This document shows, one piece after another, positions 1 through 11,017 of a stretch of DNA of 64,000 nucleotides; within the stretch, counting starts at the first letter, position 1; every line of letters starts with the position of its first letter. Below the pieces are notes generated by a model. It was given only the letters and a program-made list of their open reading frames with translations, ran no database searches and was not told where the DNA came from. The translations under genes and the position numbers were made by a program. Source of the stretch: Codonopsis lanceolata (lineage: Eukaryota; Streptophyta; Magnoliopsida; Asterales; Campanulaceae); assembly GCA_013146195.2 (NCBI GenBank), contig CM028377.1:34229632-34293631 (forward strand), given 5' to 3'.

Positions 1-564
1 GGGAGAATTGATGAGGGTAAAATAGGAAAGTTGAGTTTTTGGTGGAATACTTATACGATTTGGTGGTTTAAATAGGTTATAGGGTCGCCCTAAAAATAAA
101 TGGCCCTCTTTTATTTTCATACGTGGGACTATAAACACAGATCATAACATCTAGGTCACTTGTGCATCTTAGAGCACCTCCAACGGGTCTCTCTTAAAGC
201 TTTATGGATTTGGCTTAGAGTTGTTTGACCATTGGAGCTGGCTAACTCATCGGTTGATGATATCAACCGCTCCAAATTCCTCAACCAGTCCAAATGTTGC
301 CAACTCATCTACTTTTTATTTTTTAACAATATAACCGTTTGGAAATGGAAGCAGCCTTTAGCTTTCTTTCACAATTTCAAAGTTGCCTTTAACATTTCTC
401 CAAAGTTTCCACCGGCACAAATTATAGTCGTTTGTTTTTTTTATTCTATAATTTTTTCCTATAAATAATATTTTTTTCTCATTACATTTTTTCGAACATA
501 CATTACTTCTACATTATCACATTCTCATTAAACTATACAAATTCTTCTTTCCACTTCTTTTGTT

Positions 565-1282
565 ATGGATAACCTTTTTTTTACAAATTTATTGAACTCT
601 TCTAATGTCGAAGATTCTGTGAATGCCGAAACTAATCCAAATTTTCCAGCTCCATCGAATTTTACAGCTTCACTACATTTTCAAGCTCTACCAAATATTC
701 AAGCTCCACCAAATTCTCAAGCTCCGACAAATTTTCAAGCTCCAGAAAATTTTCAAGCTTCACCAAAATTTCAAGCTCCACCAAATTTCCGTTTTCCAAA
801 TTTTCAATATTCAAATTTTCAAGGTATTTCAAGTGTTCCAAATTTTTCAAGGTATTTCAAGTGTTCCAAAATTTTCCTATCCTTAATTTCCCATATATTC
901 AAAACATGAATATTTTAACCCAGCTATGGCAAATCAATATACACCCGGTTCTTATAAATCGATTATGGTTATTGGAAATCCAACAATGTCAGTTGATACA
1001 AAGAAGAGATAGTGTCAGTGAATCTGTAATTCCACTATTTTCCACCCAAGAAGGGTTGGAAAGCATTCTTCTTGATGATGAAGCGGATAACGAAACAAAA
1101 GACATGCAGAAAAGAAAGTGGACCATTGAAAAGGATAAAATACTTGCAAATGTTTGGCTCATTATTTCAACAGATAGCGTGAAAGGAAATTCTCAGCATG
1201 ATAAAGAGTTTTAGAAACGAATCACTGAATACTACAACAACAACCAAAAGACGGGAATTCAAAGAAAGTCAAACGTCTTGAA
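565..1282 (+). pseudogene. Harbinger ORF1-like SANT/Myb DNA-binding protein, broken
   Basis: PIF/Harbinger elements usually carry a Myb/SANT-like protein that acts with the transposase. Here an ATG at 565 opens a frame with an N-terminal run of six-residue units of the type NFQAP (about 640-800, an 18-bp tandem repeat). The frame is lost near 860-910 and again further on. A SANT-like segment (W-T-I-E-K-D-K-I-L-A-N-V-W) is readable at about 1110-1165, followed by a stop at 1212-1214 and continuing homology (KRITEYYN, LKSHW) to about 1290. The stop and frame changes make it non-functional. The family call rests on recognising the plant ORF1 pattern of acidic stretch, W-containing helices and the KRI-YY motif. 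Confidence 0.6.
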
Positions 1283-1292
1283 GTCGCATTGG

Positions 1293-1456
1293 TGCAAGGA
1301 GACTTTGAAAGATATAATGTACGCGTGCATCATATTGCACAATATGATTGTTGAGAATGAAGGTAATGCAATAAGTAACTGGAGCGATGAAGAAGTAGAT
1401 CCACCGGTACCCACATCCTAGGGATTTATTCAAGAATTTCAACAATACCTCCAAAG
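1293..1456 (+). pseudogene. Harbinger transposase C-terminal fragment, left part
   Basis: The frame reads DIMYACIILHNMIVENEG, a hallmark of the C-terminal DDE_4 region of plant PIF/Harbinger transposases (the ACIILHNMIVE motif). It is joined directly to the end of the SANT-like ORF, so an internal deletion removed most of the transposase, including its catalytic aspartates. A TAG stop lies at 1419-1421, after which the frame continues to 1456. There the hAT-like element enters in mid-codon. The frame resumes at 13593. Confidence 0.75.
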
Positions 1457-1860
1457 TAGGGGTGAGTTTGGTCCGGTTCGGTCCAGCTTTATGGAAAAAA
1501 AGAGAAAACCAGAACCAGACCAATAGTCTGGTTCTGAAAAAAATTAGAGTCAAAACCAACCCAATATGTATGAGAACCAAAACAATGGGCCGATCCATAA
1601 CCAATCAAAGATGTATAAAAACCAGGACCGGACCAATACTATGATTTCTAACTTTTTAACTTTTTAATACAAATACATAATAAAAATTTTAAGACTGAAA
1701 CTTCATTAAAAAATTAAAAAATCTTCGATAAAAGTACATTCAAAAATTAAAAATGTCGAACTCATAAGCGCATAGCATAACAAACTAGTGGAAACAAAAT
1801 AATAAAAGAGTGCCAATTAAAAAGTAGAATAAAGAAAGTATTAGGAATTAATATATGTAC

Positions 1861-2451
1861 TAATGCTACACAATTTGGTCTTGGGTCGTTCCTTGCGGTT
1901 TGTAGGATATCTGGGCTTATGTAAAGGTAGGAACTTGTAGAAACCTGGCAAAAGAAGAAAACCTTAGTAGGAATGCAAGGCAGAGCCTCACGAAACCCCT
2001 CAGGCGTGAGAGTAAGTATCAAGCTTGTTGAAAGAAAAATGACAGGGTTTCGGTGTGTAAAGAGGTGAGCGTACCTTTGAAATGAAACATTGGTAGGTTT
2101 ATATAGCCCTAATGGGAGTAAAATTCGGGCTGAATTATTGCTATGGCGAAATCATAGGCCTTTATGACCATAAATGCGGGTTGACCGCGTAACTGACCGA
2201 GTGATGGCTTAAATCTCGGGGTCGGGGGTTACTTCCCAGTTAAGCTCGAGATAAATATCAGGTTCATTCAAGCAGCCCTGCTCCCTGCTTGCTAATTGAT
2301 AGATAGACTCCTGCTCGGAGATAGATGCAAGGTGTTCACCCCGTGGTTATCCTGCCCGGGTGACTTCTTTCTTGGTCTCTAACATGCATGTGATTATCAC
2401 GTGGTGGCACATGTGCTTGGCTCGTGACCAGAATTTGGGCCAAGCTCATCA
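1861..2451 (-). repeat. 3' LTR of the Gypsy/Tat element
   Basis: 591 bp, aligning along its length with 12792-13381. In element orientation it starts TGATGAGC and should end TGTAGCATCA; the outer end here has mutated to TAATGCTACA. It abuts the target duplication TGTAC at 1856-1860. Confidence 0.93.
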
Positions 2452-2475
2452 GTGGCCCCCTGCTCCCGTCCGACG
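2452..2475 (-). other. Polypurine tract candidate
   Basis: Immediately inside the 3' LTR, the minus strand reads GGACGGGAGCAGGGGGCCAC up to the LTR. This purine-rich run is in the expected place for priming plus-strand DNA synthesis. Confidence 0.6.
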
Positions 2476-2756
2476 AGTATTTATGCTCGGTGCGGGGAGC
2501 AACACATTTGTTTAATTTTGTTGTGACAAAAGCGAGGGGAGTTGTTTGTTGGTGATAGCTGGTGTATTCGAAACGCTGGTTGCAAGAAGCTGAAAAGTTT
2601 TTCTGAGGTGACAACGACTGGGTTTAGTCATGATGAGTTGCGTGTTTTCGAGGCGTTCATTTATGACGGGTTTGATTGGGTGTGTCGCAGCCGCCATTTT
2701 GAATTTGTGAAGGATTTGGGCACGTGATTTGAGTGCCCTTTTCCCCAAATCTCGCC

Positions 2757-2764
2757 TATAAAAG
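2757..2764 (+). promoter_or_regulatory. TATA box for the antisense gene of the Tat element
   Basis: TATAAAAG lies about 400 bp upstream of the first ATG (3158) of the extra gene and faces that gene, opposite to gag-pol. It suggests the antisense gene had its own internal promoter rather than using the LTR. Confidence 0.55.
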
Positions 2765-3157
2765 AGGAAACCTCCAAATCTTTGGGACTATTTTACTGTC
2801 TTCTTCCCCAAAACCTTCTACACTATTTTCTGCCATTGCCCGTGCCTCTTCCAGTTAACAAGAGATTCATCTTCTGCCATTCTGGAGCAATTCAACATTT
2901 CGGCCTCCAACAAATTGATACTTGTCCAACGCACAAGCAAGTTTACTTTGTCTTTTAATTTCCTTCTTCTGTTTCTGCACAAATTGTATTTTGAATTTCT
3001 GGTTTTTCTGTATGTTCTTCATGTTTATACTTTCTGGGTAGGTTCTTAGAACTTTGCGTCTAGATCTGGGTAGTTTATAGGGAGGACGAGGAGAGATCTT
3101 CAAGGAATCATAGGTTTTCTAGGGGTTTAATCAAGATATTCCTCGATCTATTGTAGG

Positions 3158-6040
3158 ATGTCTTCCCCTCTTCGACTATTTGATGAAAACTCTGATCATA
3201 AGCAAGAAGCTTATGATTATGACCATGGTGCCCAGAAGCATCATGCACCAATGGATTATGAGCGAACGAGGTCGGATGTACATATTCTTGAGGAAAGGAA
3301 TAACCAAGAAGCGAGTAGCCAAATTCCCCTCGAAAGGATTGTGAATGATGTGACTACCAACCAAGGTGAGGTGGATGAGGTGAGCTCGAGTGGGATCCCT
3401 AGTGATGAGGAAGTGGCTGGTTGAACTCGAGCTGGAAGGAGACACCGTAATGAGGATTACTATAATCTGAGCTCGCTTGCTCACTGGGAGTCAATTGACT
3501 CAATTGTAGAGGTTGGAAATTGGTTCAACTCGATTGGGAGTTCTGAGAAGGATCATCGAGGAGTTCCCTATGAGTCTGAGATGACTCCTGCTCAGATGAG
3601 GAGTAAGACGAAGAAAATAGTTTTTTTCTACGATTTCTTCCGGGTTGGGATGCGTTTTCCATTGGATCCCTTCGTCATTGAATTCTTAAGGGAGACCAAC
3701 GCCGTTCCATGCGACCTCTAACTTACCACAATGTTAATCCTGATCGCCTTCAGTGCAACGTGTCGACTGGTTGGCTTTGAACACGAGACGACCATACTCC
3801 GAAAGCTTTTCCAATTCACCAAAGATAAGAGATCGGGCAGGATTACAGGTCACTCCAAGGCTGGGGCTCTTAAGCTATTTACTGAGTTTCCCCACAAGGT
3901 TGATAAATGGGATAAAAGGATCATTATTGTGGAGTCCCGAGTGGGATGGCCATTCGCCCAGACCCCTTACGAAGTGAATCCTCCTACTTATGACCGTCAT
4001 GCCACTTTCACCGGAGAGGTTAGGTGTATGGCAATGTTGCGGGGAGCATTGAGTGTGACCGAGCAGGGTCAACAGTGGCTGATTGATTAGAAATCAATCG
4101 TTCAGGATGCTCGAATCCTTCGTCTGGCCGGGATGTACCCCCGCTTCCGTGGAGGGTGTAGAGCCTTTAATTGCCGTGGCCCTCGAGCCTGCCCATCCCT
4201 TTTGGGGGACTTGTCACGATCACAAGTTCCCAAGTGAATGCGAATTGTGTGGTCTGGCGGGGGATTGTACTCCCCATCTCGACTTTGAAGATGCTGGTAT
4301 TTGCTCTTTATTATGTTAATTATGAGTTGTGGAAAATATGTCTTGATATTTTCTGACTTGTTTCCTTTTTGTTGGCAGTGGTAAAGGACATATTGAGGCA
4401 GAGGAAGACCGAATTCAAGGCGAGGTCCGTTGCTCGCCATGGTGAATTAATAGGCCGCGAGCAGCCTGCTTCTGTCTGTCTACCCAAGGTTCCGTTTGTT
4501 GAGAGGAGCAGAAAATCATCTCGGGCTCTTGGGTCATCGACTAAGTCACGGTCTTCTCCTGTAACGGTGCCAACATTTGAGCTCATATCTCGGAAAAGGC
4601 CAGCTGAAGGGGATGTTCGAGCAGGGGGTCGAAGCACCCGGCCCAGGACAGGGGAGGATGAACCCCAAGAAATAATTCAAGCAGGGTCTGGTCCCTTGCC
4701 TTCTCCCCCCGTTATAACTCCACCAATCTCTGGACTTCCTCCTCCACCCCCCACGACGTGAAGAAAATCAACGGGCTAGTGGCCCCAGTTGATTGAGGGC
4801 CAACTTCGTATTGCCTGCATCTCGAGATGGGGTGAGGCTTTGGTGAATGAGATTGTTGTTGTTCCCCCCCCCCCCTCGAAGGGATCAATATCCAATATCC
4901 GTGATAGGGGGAGCATGAGTGTCATTTGCGGGCAGGGGATTTTGAAGAGGGTTGTCCAGCTTGATGTTGTTCGTGGAGACGCTGAGACTCCGAACAGCTT
5001 TCTGCTCTGTGAGATTGGCCTGTTGGTCAGCGAGGTATGTTTTGCCGATTGTAATATACATAATCGGTATTAATGTGTATATGTCTTGCTCATTTTCGTT
5101 TCTTGTTTTGTAGTTCGCCTCCAAGGTTACTCTTCTGCACAAACGTGCAGACGAATATAAGGACAAGGCTGGGGCCTTGTTTGAGCAGAAGAGGAAGTTC
5201 GATGAGGCTGTCCGCTCCTACAAGGAGGATTTATTGGCCAAGGACAATGAGGTCCTTGCCAAAGTTGCCGAGCTGATGAAGCTTGAAGAAGAAATAATCT
5301 GCCTAAAGGCCCAGGTGGAATTTACCCATAATGGGGAAGTGGCCGCTCAGAAAATTTTGAGCGAGGAGAGGAAGAAAGTCGAGGATGCTCAGGTCGCGGC
5401 CGAGCAGAAAGAGAAAGCTTGGCAAGCCAGGTTGGCACGGGAGGTTGCGGCTGCCAAGACTGCTGCTGTTGAGGAGTTTAAGCAGTCAGCCGAGCTCGAT
5501 CAGCTCGTAGATGCGAAGTTGGTCCCCTACTACTCCCAAGGGTGCAACCATGTTCTGCGTATCCTGGCGAACAGCGGGCTGCCAAATGTTACTCTTGAAC
5601 TGATGGCAGAATGGGGAGCGGCTTCGCCCTGGTGTGCTGCGGCCCGGAAAAGCCATGCTCTGGTCCCCTATACCGAAGATGAACTTGGGATCATCGCGAA
5701 TAATGACCGGGAGAGCGATGAGCCAGAATGGGTTCCTCCTACTCTGTTGGCCAATAATGTGGTTGACCAGATGAACGTTATTTTTTAGCGTGAGGCCAAC
5801 GATGAAGATGATGAGGGTCCTGCTCCCCAGTCCGTCGGCCCTGTTGTGATAGATGTGGAGGACAATCAGTCTACTCCCTCTTCTGGTGCGGAAACAATCC
5901 TGCCTCCTCCTCCTCCTGGGCAAAACGTGATTCAGCTACCACCTCCTCCTCCTTTTCCTCCCAACTTGCAAACTGAAATGGATAAAATCTTTGCCGAGCT
6001 TGAGACGCCGGGGAGAAACAGCGAGCAAGGAGGGAGTTAA
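3158..6040 (+). pseudogene. Antisense extra gene of Tat element, putative gypsy-type transposon protein (PF04195-like), with introns
   Basis: Plus-strand coding sequence running opposite to gag-pol. It begins with an acidic N-terminal part (3158-3424). The core domain (about 3610-4090) includes GMRFPLDPFVIEFLRE and LFQFTKDKRSG, the pattern of the 'putative gypsy type transposon' domain found in Tat-lineage elements. A proline/serine-rich linker follows (4369-4761), then an Ala/Glu/Lys-rich coiled coil (about 5120-5500) and a proline-rich, acidic tail. Two GT-AG introns are visible: 4297-4378 and 5035-5113, both with pyrimidine-rich 3' ends. In-frame stops near 3422, 3719, 4088, 4760 and 5786 show decay. 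Function is unknown in the family. Plant Tat elements are known to carry such antisense ORFs between integrase and the 3' LTR, which matches this position. Confidence 0.7.
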
Positions 6041-6797
6041 TATATTGTAATAGTAGTTGGGATAGTATTTCCTTTGGTGTAAGTTTAACTGATAATGAAA
6101 TGAGAACTTTCTGGTTTACAATTGTGTGCGAATGTTTTTTTTTTTTACACTTAAGTAAAAACAAACAATGTTATCGGGCAGGGCCCCTTTTGCTAATTCG
6201 GTAGGCATCTAAATAATTGCTTGCTGCCCGATTTACCGGGCAGGATTGTATGGCCGCGTTAACTAGGCATGGCCCTTGGTTTATTAAACCGTTAACATAT
6301 TATTTAGGCTAGATATTTATTTAAACGAGACTTATCTCCCTTTGCTGCCATAGCGAATAAAGTCGTCAAACAATATCGGACAGTGGGTTGTTCCCCTTCT
6401 CCTGTTAAGGCATTCAAATGTAAAATATAAACCGGGCAGGGCCCCCCTTTGCTCGATTTATTGTTTAAAGCTTTGTTCATATTTGTTTGAGTATATTTTC
6501 CTTTTGACGGGCATAATTTCAAATTTTCAATCCATCAAAGTAATAACTTTCAAATAACTTTGATCAACAGCGTTCGAAAAACTTTTATTATCAAAGAATC
6601 CATCAGTGTAAGTACAATAAATCGAAGTAACTATAATTAATGCCCTGTTAATTAATGGTAGTATTTCTTCAAATGATCAGAGTGCCAGGGATGCTTCAAA
6701 TGTTTGCCCTCTTGGTTTTGTAAGGTATAAGTACCTTCTCTAATCACTTAAATGGTCCCTCCCAATTAGGTGACAATTTCCCTCATTCTGGTCGCTA
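6041..6797. other. Non-coding spacer between antisense gene and integrase
   Basis: No supported gene. The word GGGCAGGGCCCC recurs (about 6177 and 6434), and related CCGGGCAGG words lie nearby. The two convergent transcription units (antisense gene and pol) end here, so their polyadenylation signals should lie in this stretch, but I cannot place them. Confidence 0.5.
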
Positions 6798-7735
6798 TCA
6801 TGTAACTTCGATTTTCCTCAGGACCCAATCTCCGACTTGAAATACTTTTCCCCGAACCTTCCTATCATGATGAGCTTTAGCTTTTTGCTTGTAGTTAACC
6901 ATTCGGATGCGAGCTTCGAGTCTGCGTTCTTCGAGAAGGTCAAGGTCGACCGCGCGGGCAACTTCATTGTCCTGCTCGTTATAATGAGCCACTCTGTAAC
7001 TGGAAAAGGCTGTTTCTGTTGGAATTACAGCTTCCGATCCATATGTGAGAGCAAAAGGTGTCTCGCCCGTTGACCCTTTTACTGTCGTTCTGATCGACCA
7101 TAACACAGCTGGTAACTCATCTGCCCACTTTCCTGCTCGATCGTCCAAATTCCGTTTAAGAGCGTGCATGATTTGTTTGTTCGTGGCTTCTGCTTGTCCG
7201 TTGCCCTGTGGATATGCAACTGAAGATTGCCAATGTTTAACATACATCCTGTTACATTCCGCTGTAAATTTTTCCGAGAATTGTGTGCCATGATCAGAAA
7301 CAATAGCTCTAGGAGCCCAAAACTACACCAAATGTGGTCATGCACGAAGTTGATGATGTTGTTCTCAGTGATAGTCGCCAATGGTTTTGCTTCAATCCAT
7401 TTGGTGAAGTAATCAATTGCCACCACTGCATATTTGAACTGAGATCGTGCTAGAGGAAAAGGTCCAATTAGGTCAATTCCCCACATGTCGAATGGCCATG
7501 CTACCACTACCAGGGTCTGTTCGGTGGATGGCAATCTGGGTATATCTGCAAATATCTGACACTTGTCACATTTCTGCACATACAAGGTTGCATCTCTTAT
7601 TAATGTGATCCAGTAGTATCCTGCGAACAGAATTTTTTGTGCCAAGGTTCGTGCCCCTGGATGACCACCACACTCTCCTTGATGAACCTCATACAGAAGT
7701 TCTTGAGTCATTTTTGGTCGAATACAATGAAGCAT
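6798..7735 (-). pseudogene. Integrase of the Tat element, frameshifted
   Basis: Integrase inserts the cDNA into host DNA. The N-terminal zinc-binding region reads HQGECGGHPGARTLA...YVQKCDKCQ (7735 downward). The catalytic core starts WGIDLIGPFP with the first Asp, and FTKWIEAKPLATIT follows. The frame breaks near 7250-7320, and the frame 7247-6798 carries the rest: VAYPQGNGQAEATNK with the catalytic Glu, then GSEAVIPTE and a C-terminal part ending VGDWVLRKIEVT. The second catalytic Asp normally lies in the disrupted stretch (about LIMAHNS), where DNG is not readable. At least one frameshift makes it non-functional. Confidence 0.85.
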
Positions 7736-7750
7736 CGGCCTTACCCTTGA

Positions 7751-9027
7751 TCACTTGTACAGTACTCCTCCAACCACCGAAGATCGACATACCTGGTTCC
7801 GGACGATTCTTGCTCGGTTTTTATCTTCTGGTAATATACCTTGCTCGATGAAATCTTTGTACTCATCGATCCAACATCTGCTCGCCGGCTCGATATCCAT
7901 TATTCTATCTTTATCAATCGAAGGCGCTTCCAGATGATCGATCATTATTGCCGGCCTTAACACAGATAATTCGTCCTCTGTTATTTTGGAAAGGTAGCCT
8001 GCTCTCATATTATCTGCCCGATCAATCCTGATGATTTCCCAGAACTTGAAGTTCTTCAAGATTTCTTTGACTAATTCGCAGTACTTGACCAATGTAGGAT
8101 TATGAACTACATACTCCCCTGTACTTGGTTCACTACTAACTGTGAATCTGAGTACACTGTAACCGAATCAATATCCATGTCCAGCGCGAGCTCCAGTCCA
8201 GCAATCATGGCTTCGTACTCGGCTTGATTATTGGAGGCCGTGAATTTGAATCGAAGTGTCATCTCGAACTCATCAGCTTGGTCGGGTGTGACCAGTAAAA
8301 TGCCTGCTCCGCTTCCAGTCTTGCTTGCAGCGCCATCCACAAATAATTCCCAGCAATGGGTTGGCTTGATCTTAACCGTTTTTTCTTGTTCTTCAGGCAG
8401 ATTTGTAATCAGGACGAATTCTTCCTCACGGTTAGAAAAACTTGTTTCCACCAGAAAGTCGGCTAATGTTTGTGCCTTGATTGCCTTTCGTGATTGATAA
8501 TCGATGTGAAACTCTGTTAGCTCGATGGACCAGCCAAGCATTCTTCCCGAAAAATCGGGCTTGTGCAAAAATTTTCGTAATGGTGAGTCGGTGTATACAA
8601 TTATCACGTGTGCAGAAAAGTAAGCTCGTAATTTTCGAGCAGCAGTGACAAGAGAGTAGGCCAACGTTTCTATATCAAAATATCGGCTCTCTACAGGAGT
8701 GAGAGCTTTAGACACGTAATACACAGGTTTTTGAACATATGACTCCTCCCTAACCAAAACGGCGGCCACAGCCTGGTCTGTGGCAGCCAAATACAAGTAT
8801 AAATTTTCTCCTGTTTTTGGGCTGCTCATTAGAGGTGGTTCGCCGAGGTATCTCTTAAGCTGCTTGAATGCTTCTGCACACTCCTCATTCCACTCAAAAT
8901 TCTTATTGCAGCGGAGAACTTTGAAGAAGGGCAAACATTGCTCAGCTAAGCGGGAGATGAAACGATCGAGAGCAATAACGGTCCCATTTAAGCGTTGGAC
9001 ATCTTTAATGCATCTAGGTAGCTTCAT
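7751..9027 (-). pseudogene. RT connection plus dual RNase H of the Tat element
   Basis: The frame 9027-8107 holds the end of the RT palm/thumb (FKVLRCNKNFEWNEECAEAF) and the first RNase H-like domain (LYLYLAATDQAVAAVLV, KPVYYVSKALTPVE, YTDSPLRKFLH). A second, archaeal-type RNase H begins ELFVDGAASKTGSGAG with the catalytic Asp, then NNQAEYEAMIAGLELA with Glu and VYSDSQLVVNQVQG with Asp. A stop at about 8107 interrupts it, and 8092-7751 continues with the domain end (KNFKFWEIIRIDRADNMRAGYLSK) and the link to integrase. The two tandem RNase H domains are a known mark of Tat-lineage Gypsy elements. Confidence 0.85.
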
Positions 9028-9039
9028 GTCGAGCAGAGC

Positions 9040-10032
9040 CTAAATCTTCTCCGGGTTGGCTTCTATTCCCCTCTGGTTGACCATGAACCCCAATAATTTA
9101 CCAGCCCGGACTCCGAACACACATTTGCTTGGGTTTAGCTTCATGTTGTGCTTTCTCAGATTGGAGAAAGTCTCCTCCAAGTCTTTGTTGTGGTCTCTCC
9201 CCTTTGTTTTGATAACCATGTCATCAATGTATGCCTCCATGTTTCGGCCAATTTGTCGGCCAAAAAGTTTGTTGACCATACGCTGATAAGTAGCCCCGGC
9301 GTTCTTCAACCCAAAGGGCATCATTTTATAACAATATAGACCACCAGCTGCCCGAAATGCTGTCAAAGCCTTATCTTGCTCGCACATTTTCACTTGATGG
9401 TATCCTGAATACGCATCCAAAAAACTCAGCATCTCGAACCCAGCAATAGCATCGACCAGCTTATCAATGCGAGGAAGAGGGTAGCTGTCTTTGGGACAGG
9501 CCTTATTAAGATCTGTGAAGTCAACACACATTCTCCACTTATCATTGCTCTTTTTTACCATTATCACATTTCCAAGCCAGGACGGGTAATGAATTTCTTC
9601 AATGATATCGGCTTTCAGCAGCTTCTCTACTTCAATCTTTATGGCTTCATTCTTTTCCATGGAGAATTGTCGAGGTCGCTGCTGAATTGGTCGGTATGTT
9701 GGATCCACACTTAGCCGATGAAAAGCTACCTCTTCGCTTATGCCCCTCATATCTTCCACCGTCCACGCAAACACATCAAGACTTGACTTTAATTGCTTGA
9801 TCAACCATGTCCGCTCCTCGGGGGAAAGTGTTGTCCCAATTTTGATCTTCTGCTCTGGAAAGGCAGGGTTGATGACGATTTCCTCGAGCTCATCTTCCCG
9901 AAATTCTGGCTCCTCATGGACCTGCAGTGTATCCATTTCAATTTTTTCATCTTTTGCACGCTTCCTACGAGCAGGCTTTGGCATCTCCTCGACGACCTTT
10001 GTCTCCTTATCCTTAGGTTCATCAACCTCCAT
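9040..10032 (-). pseudogene. Reverse transcriptase of the Tat element
   Basis: A 330-codon frame with the Ty3/Gypsy RT signature blocks: IIEEIHYPSWLGNVIMVKK, DFTDLNKACPKDSYPLP, FLDAYSGYHQVKM, MMPFGLKNAGATYQRMV and the catalytic YIDDM (YIDD at 9220-9231, residue Y268). The first 100 residues are a charged linker from protease. The palm and catalytic Asp pair are intact in this frame. A stop near 9040 separates it from the RNase H part, so the polyprotein as a whole is broken. Confidence 0.92.
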
Positions 10033-10247
10033 ACCCTCTGGTTGTGAGCATTCCCCTTCTGAAATTACTGCTATATTGTCCGGAGTTTTCTCTAGAACAG
10101 TGATTTCGTCATTGGGAATGAAGAGTGCAATTTTCTGCCTCTTCTTTTGTGTTTCCCGAACATATTCCCCCGGGGCTGGCTGTGAAGAATCCCAACACCA
10201 GTGTCTGTATAAAATTTTGCTCGCTGGTGAGGTACTGAGGCTACCAT

Positions 10248-10958
10248 CTAGAAACGAGCCATGGAAGGGATGCCCATGATGGCATTGTATGGTGATTTTA
10301 GATCAATGACGAGGAAAGTTATGACTTCTAACCTCGTATGTTCCCCATCACCTATGTAAACTTCCAGGTCAACTGTGCCCTTGACATCAACCTTGTGATT
10401 TGTAAAACCCTCTAAAGTTCCCAAGTACGGCTTTAACCAAGCATCAGTGAGACCGATCTGCTTAAAACAATTGTAATAGAGCACATCCCGACATGCTCCC
10501 GAATCTACGAGAACTCGGTGTACTTGCCAATTGTTAATCAGAGTTGATATAACCAAAGGTTGTTCAGAAGCAAGGGTTGTGCTTGCTAGCTCGCTGCGAG
10601 TGAAGTGGATAGTTTGCTCGTCAAAGCGAGTTACTGGTGGCATATTCATCACCTTTGACAGCGAGTAGATGTGTTTTCCCAGTTGAGTCGAGCTGGGCTC
10701 CTCCTCGAGAATCACGTTGACAACTCCATGTATCTGTGGGGCATTTCCCCTGTTCCCTCCATTTCCTCCCCAAGCAGGAGGATCACGACGATTGTTTCCA
10801 TTGTTGTTTCCCTGCTTCAACCTATCAAGACGTCCTTGATTGATCAAGCGTTGAATCTCCTTTTTGAGGATGAAACATTCCTCAGTGACATGCCTCACAT
10901 CGTTGTGATAAGCACAAAATTTTGTGCTATCTCGGTATTGGGCTGTATCCGGATTCAT
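10248..10958 (-). pseudogene. Gag C-terminus and aspartic protease of the Tat element
   Basis: The N-terminal part has CAYHNDVRHVTEEC, a C-H-rich knuckle-like motif typical of the end of Tat gag, followed by an Asn/Gly-rich linker. The retropepsin active site VLVDSGACRDVL lies at about 10490-10510, with the catalytic Asp at residue 152, and the flap region and GIPSMARF follow. The protease normally cuts the Gag-Pol polyprotein. The frame ends at 10248; stops in the following 200 bp separate it from RT. Confidence 0.85.
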
Positions 10959-11017
10959 GGGATAGGGAGCAGAAAGATCATTCTAAATCTGCATCATGAT
11001 TTTCTCTCTTGAAGTGT

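Noticed and set aside
4860..4877. C-run as an assembly error or slippery frameshift site
   Set aside because: A run of ten C in the antisense gene could be either; the gene has several other lesions, so no programmed frameshift can be argued.
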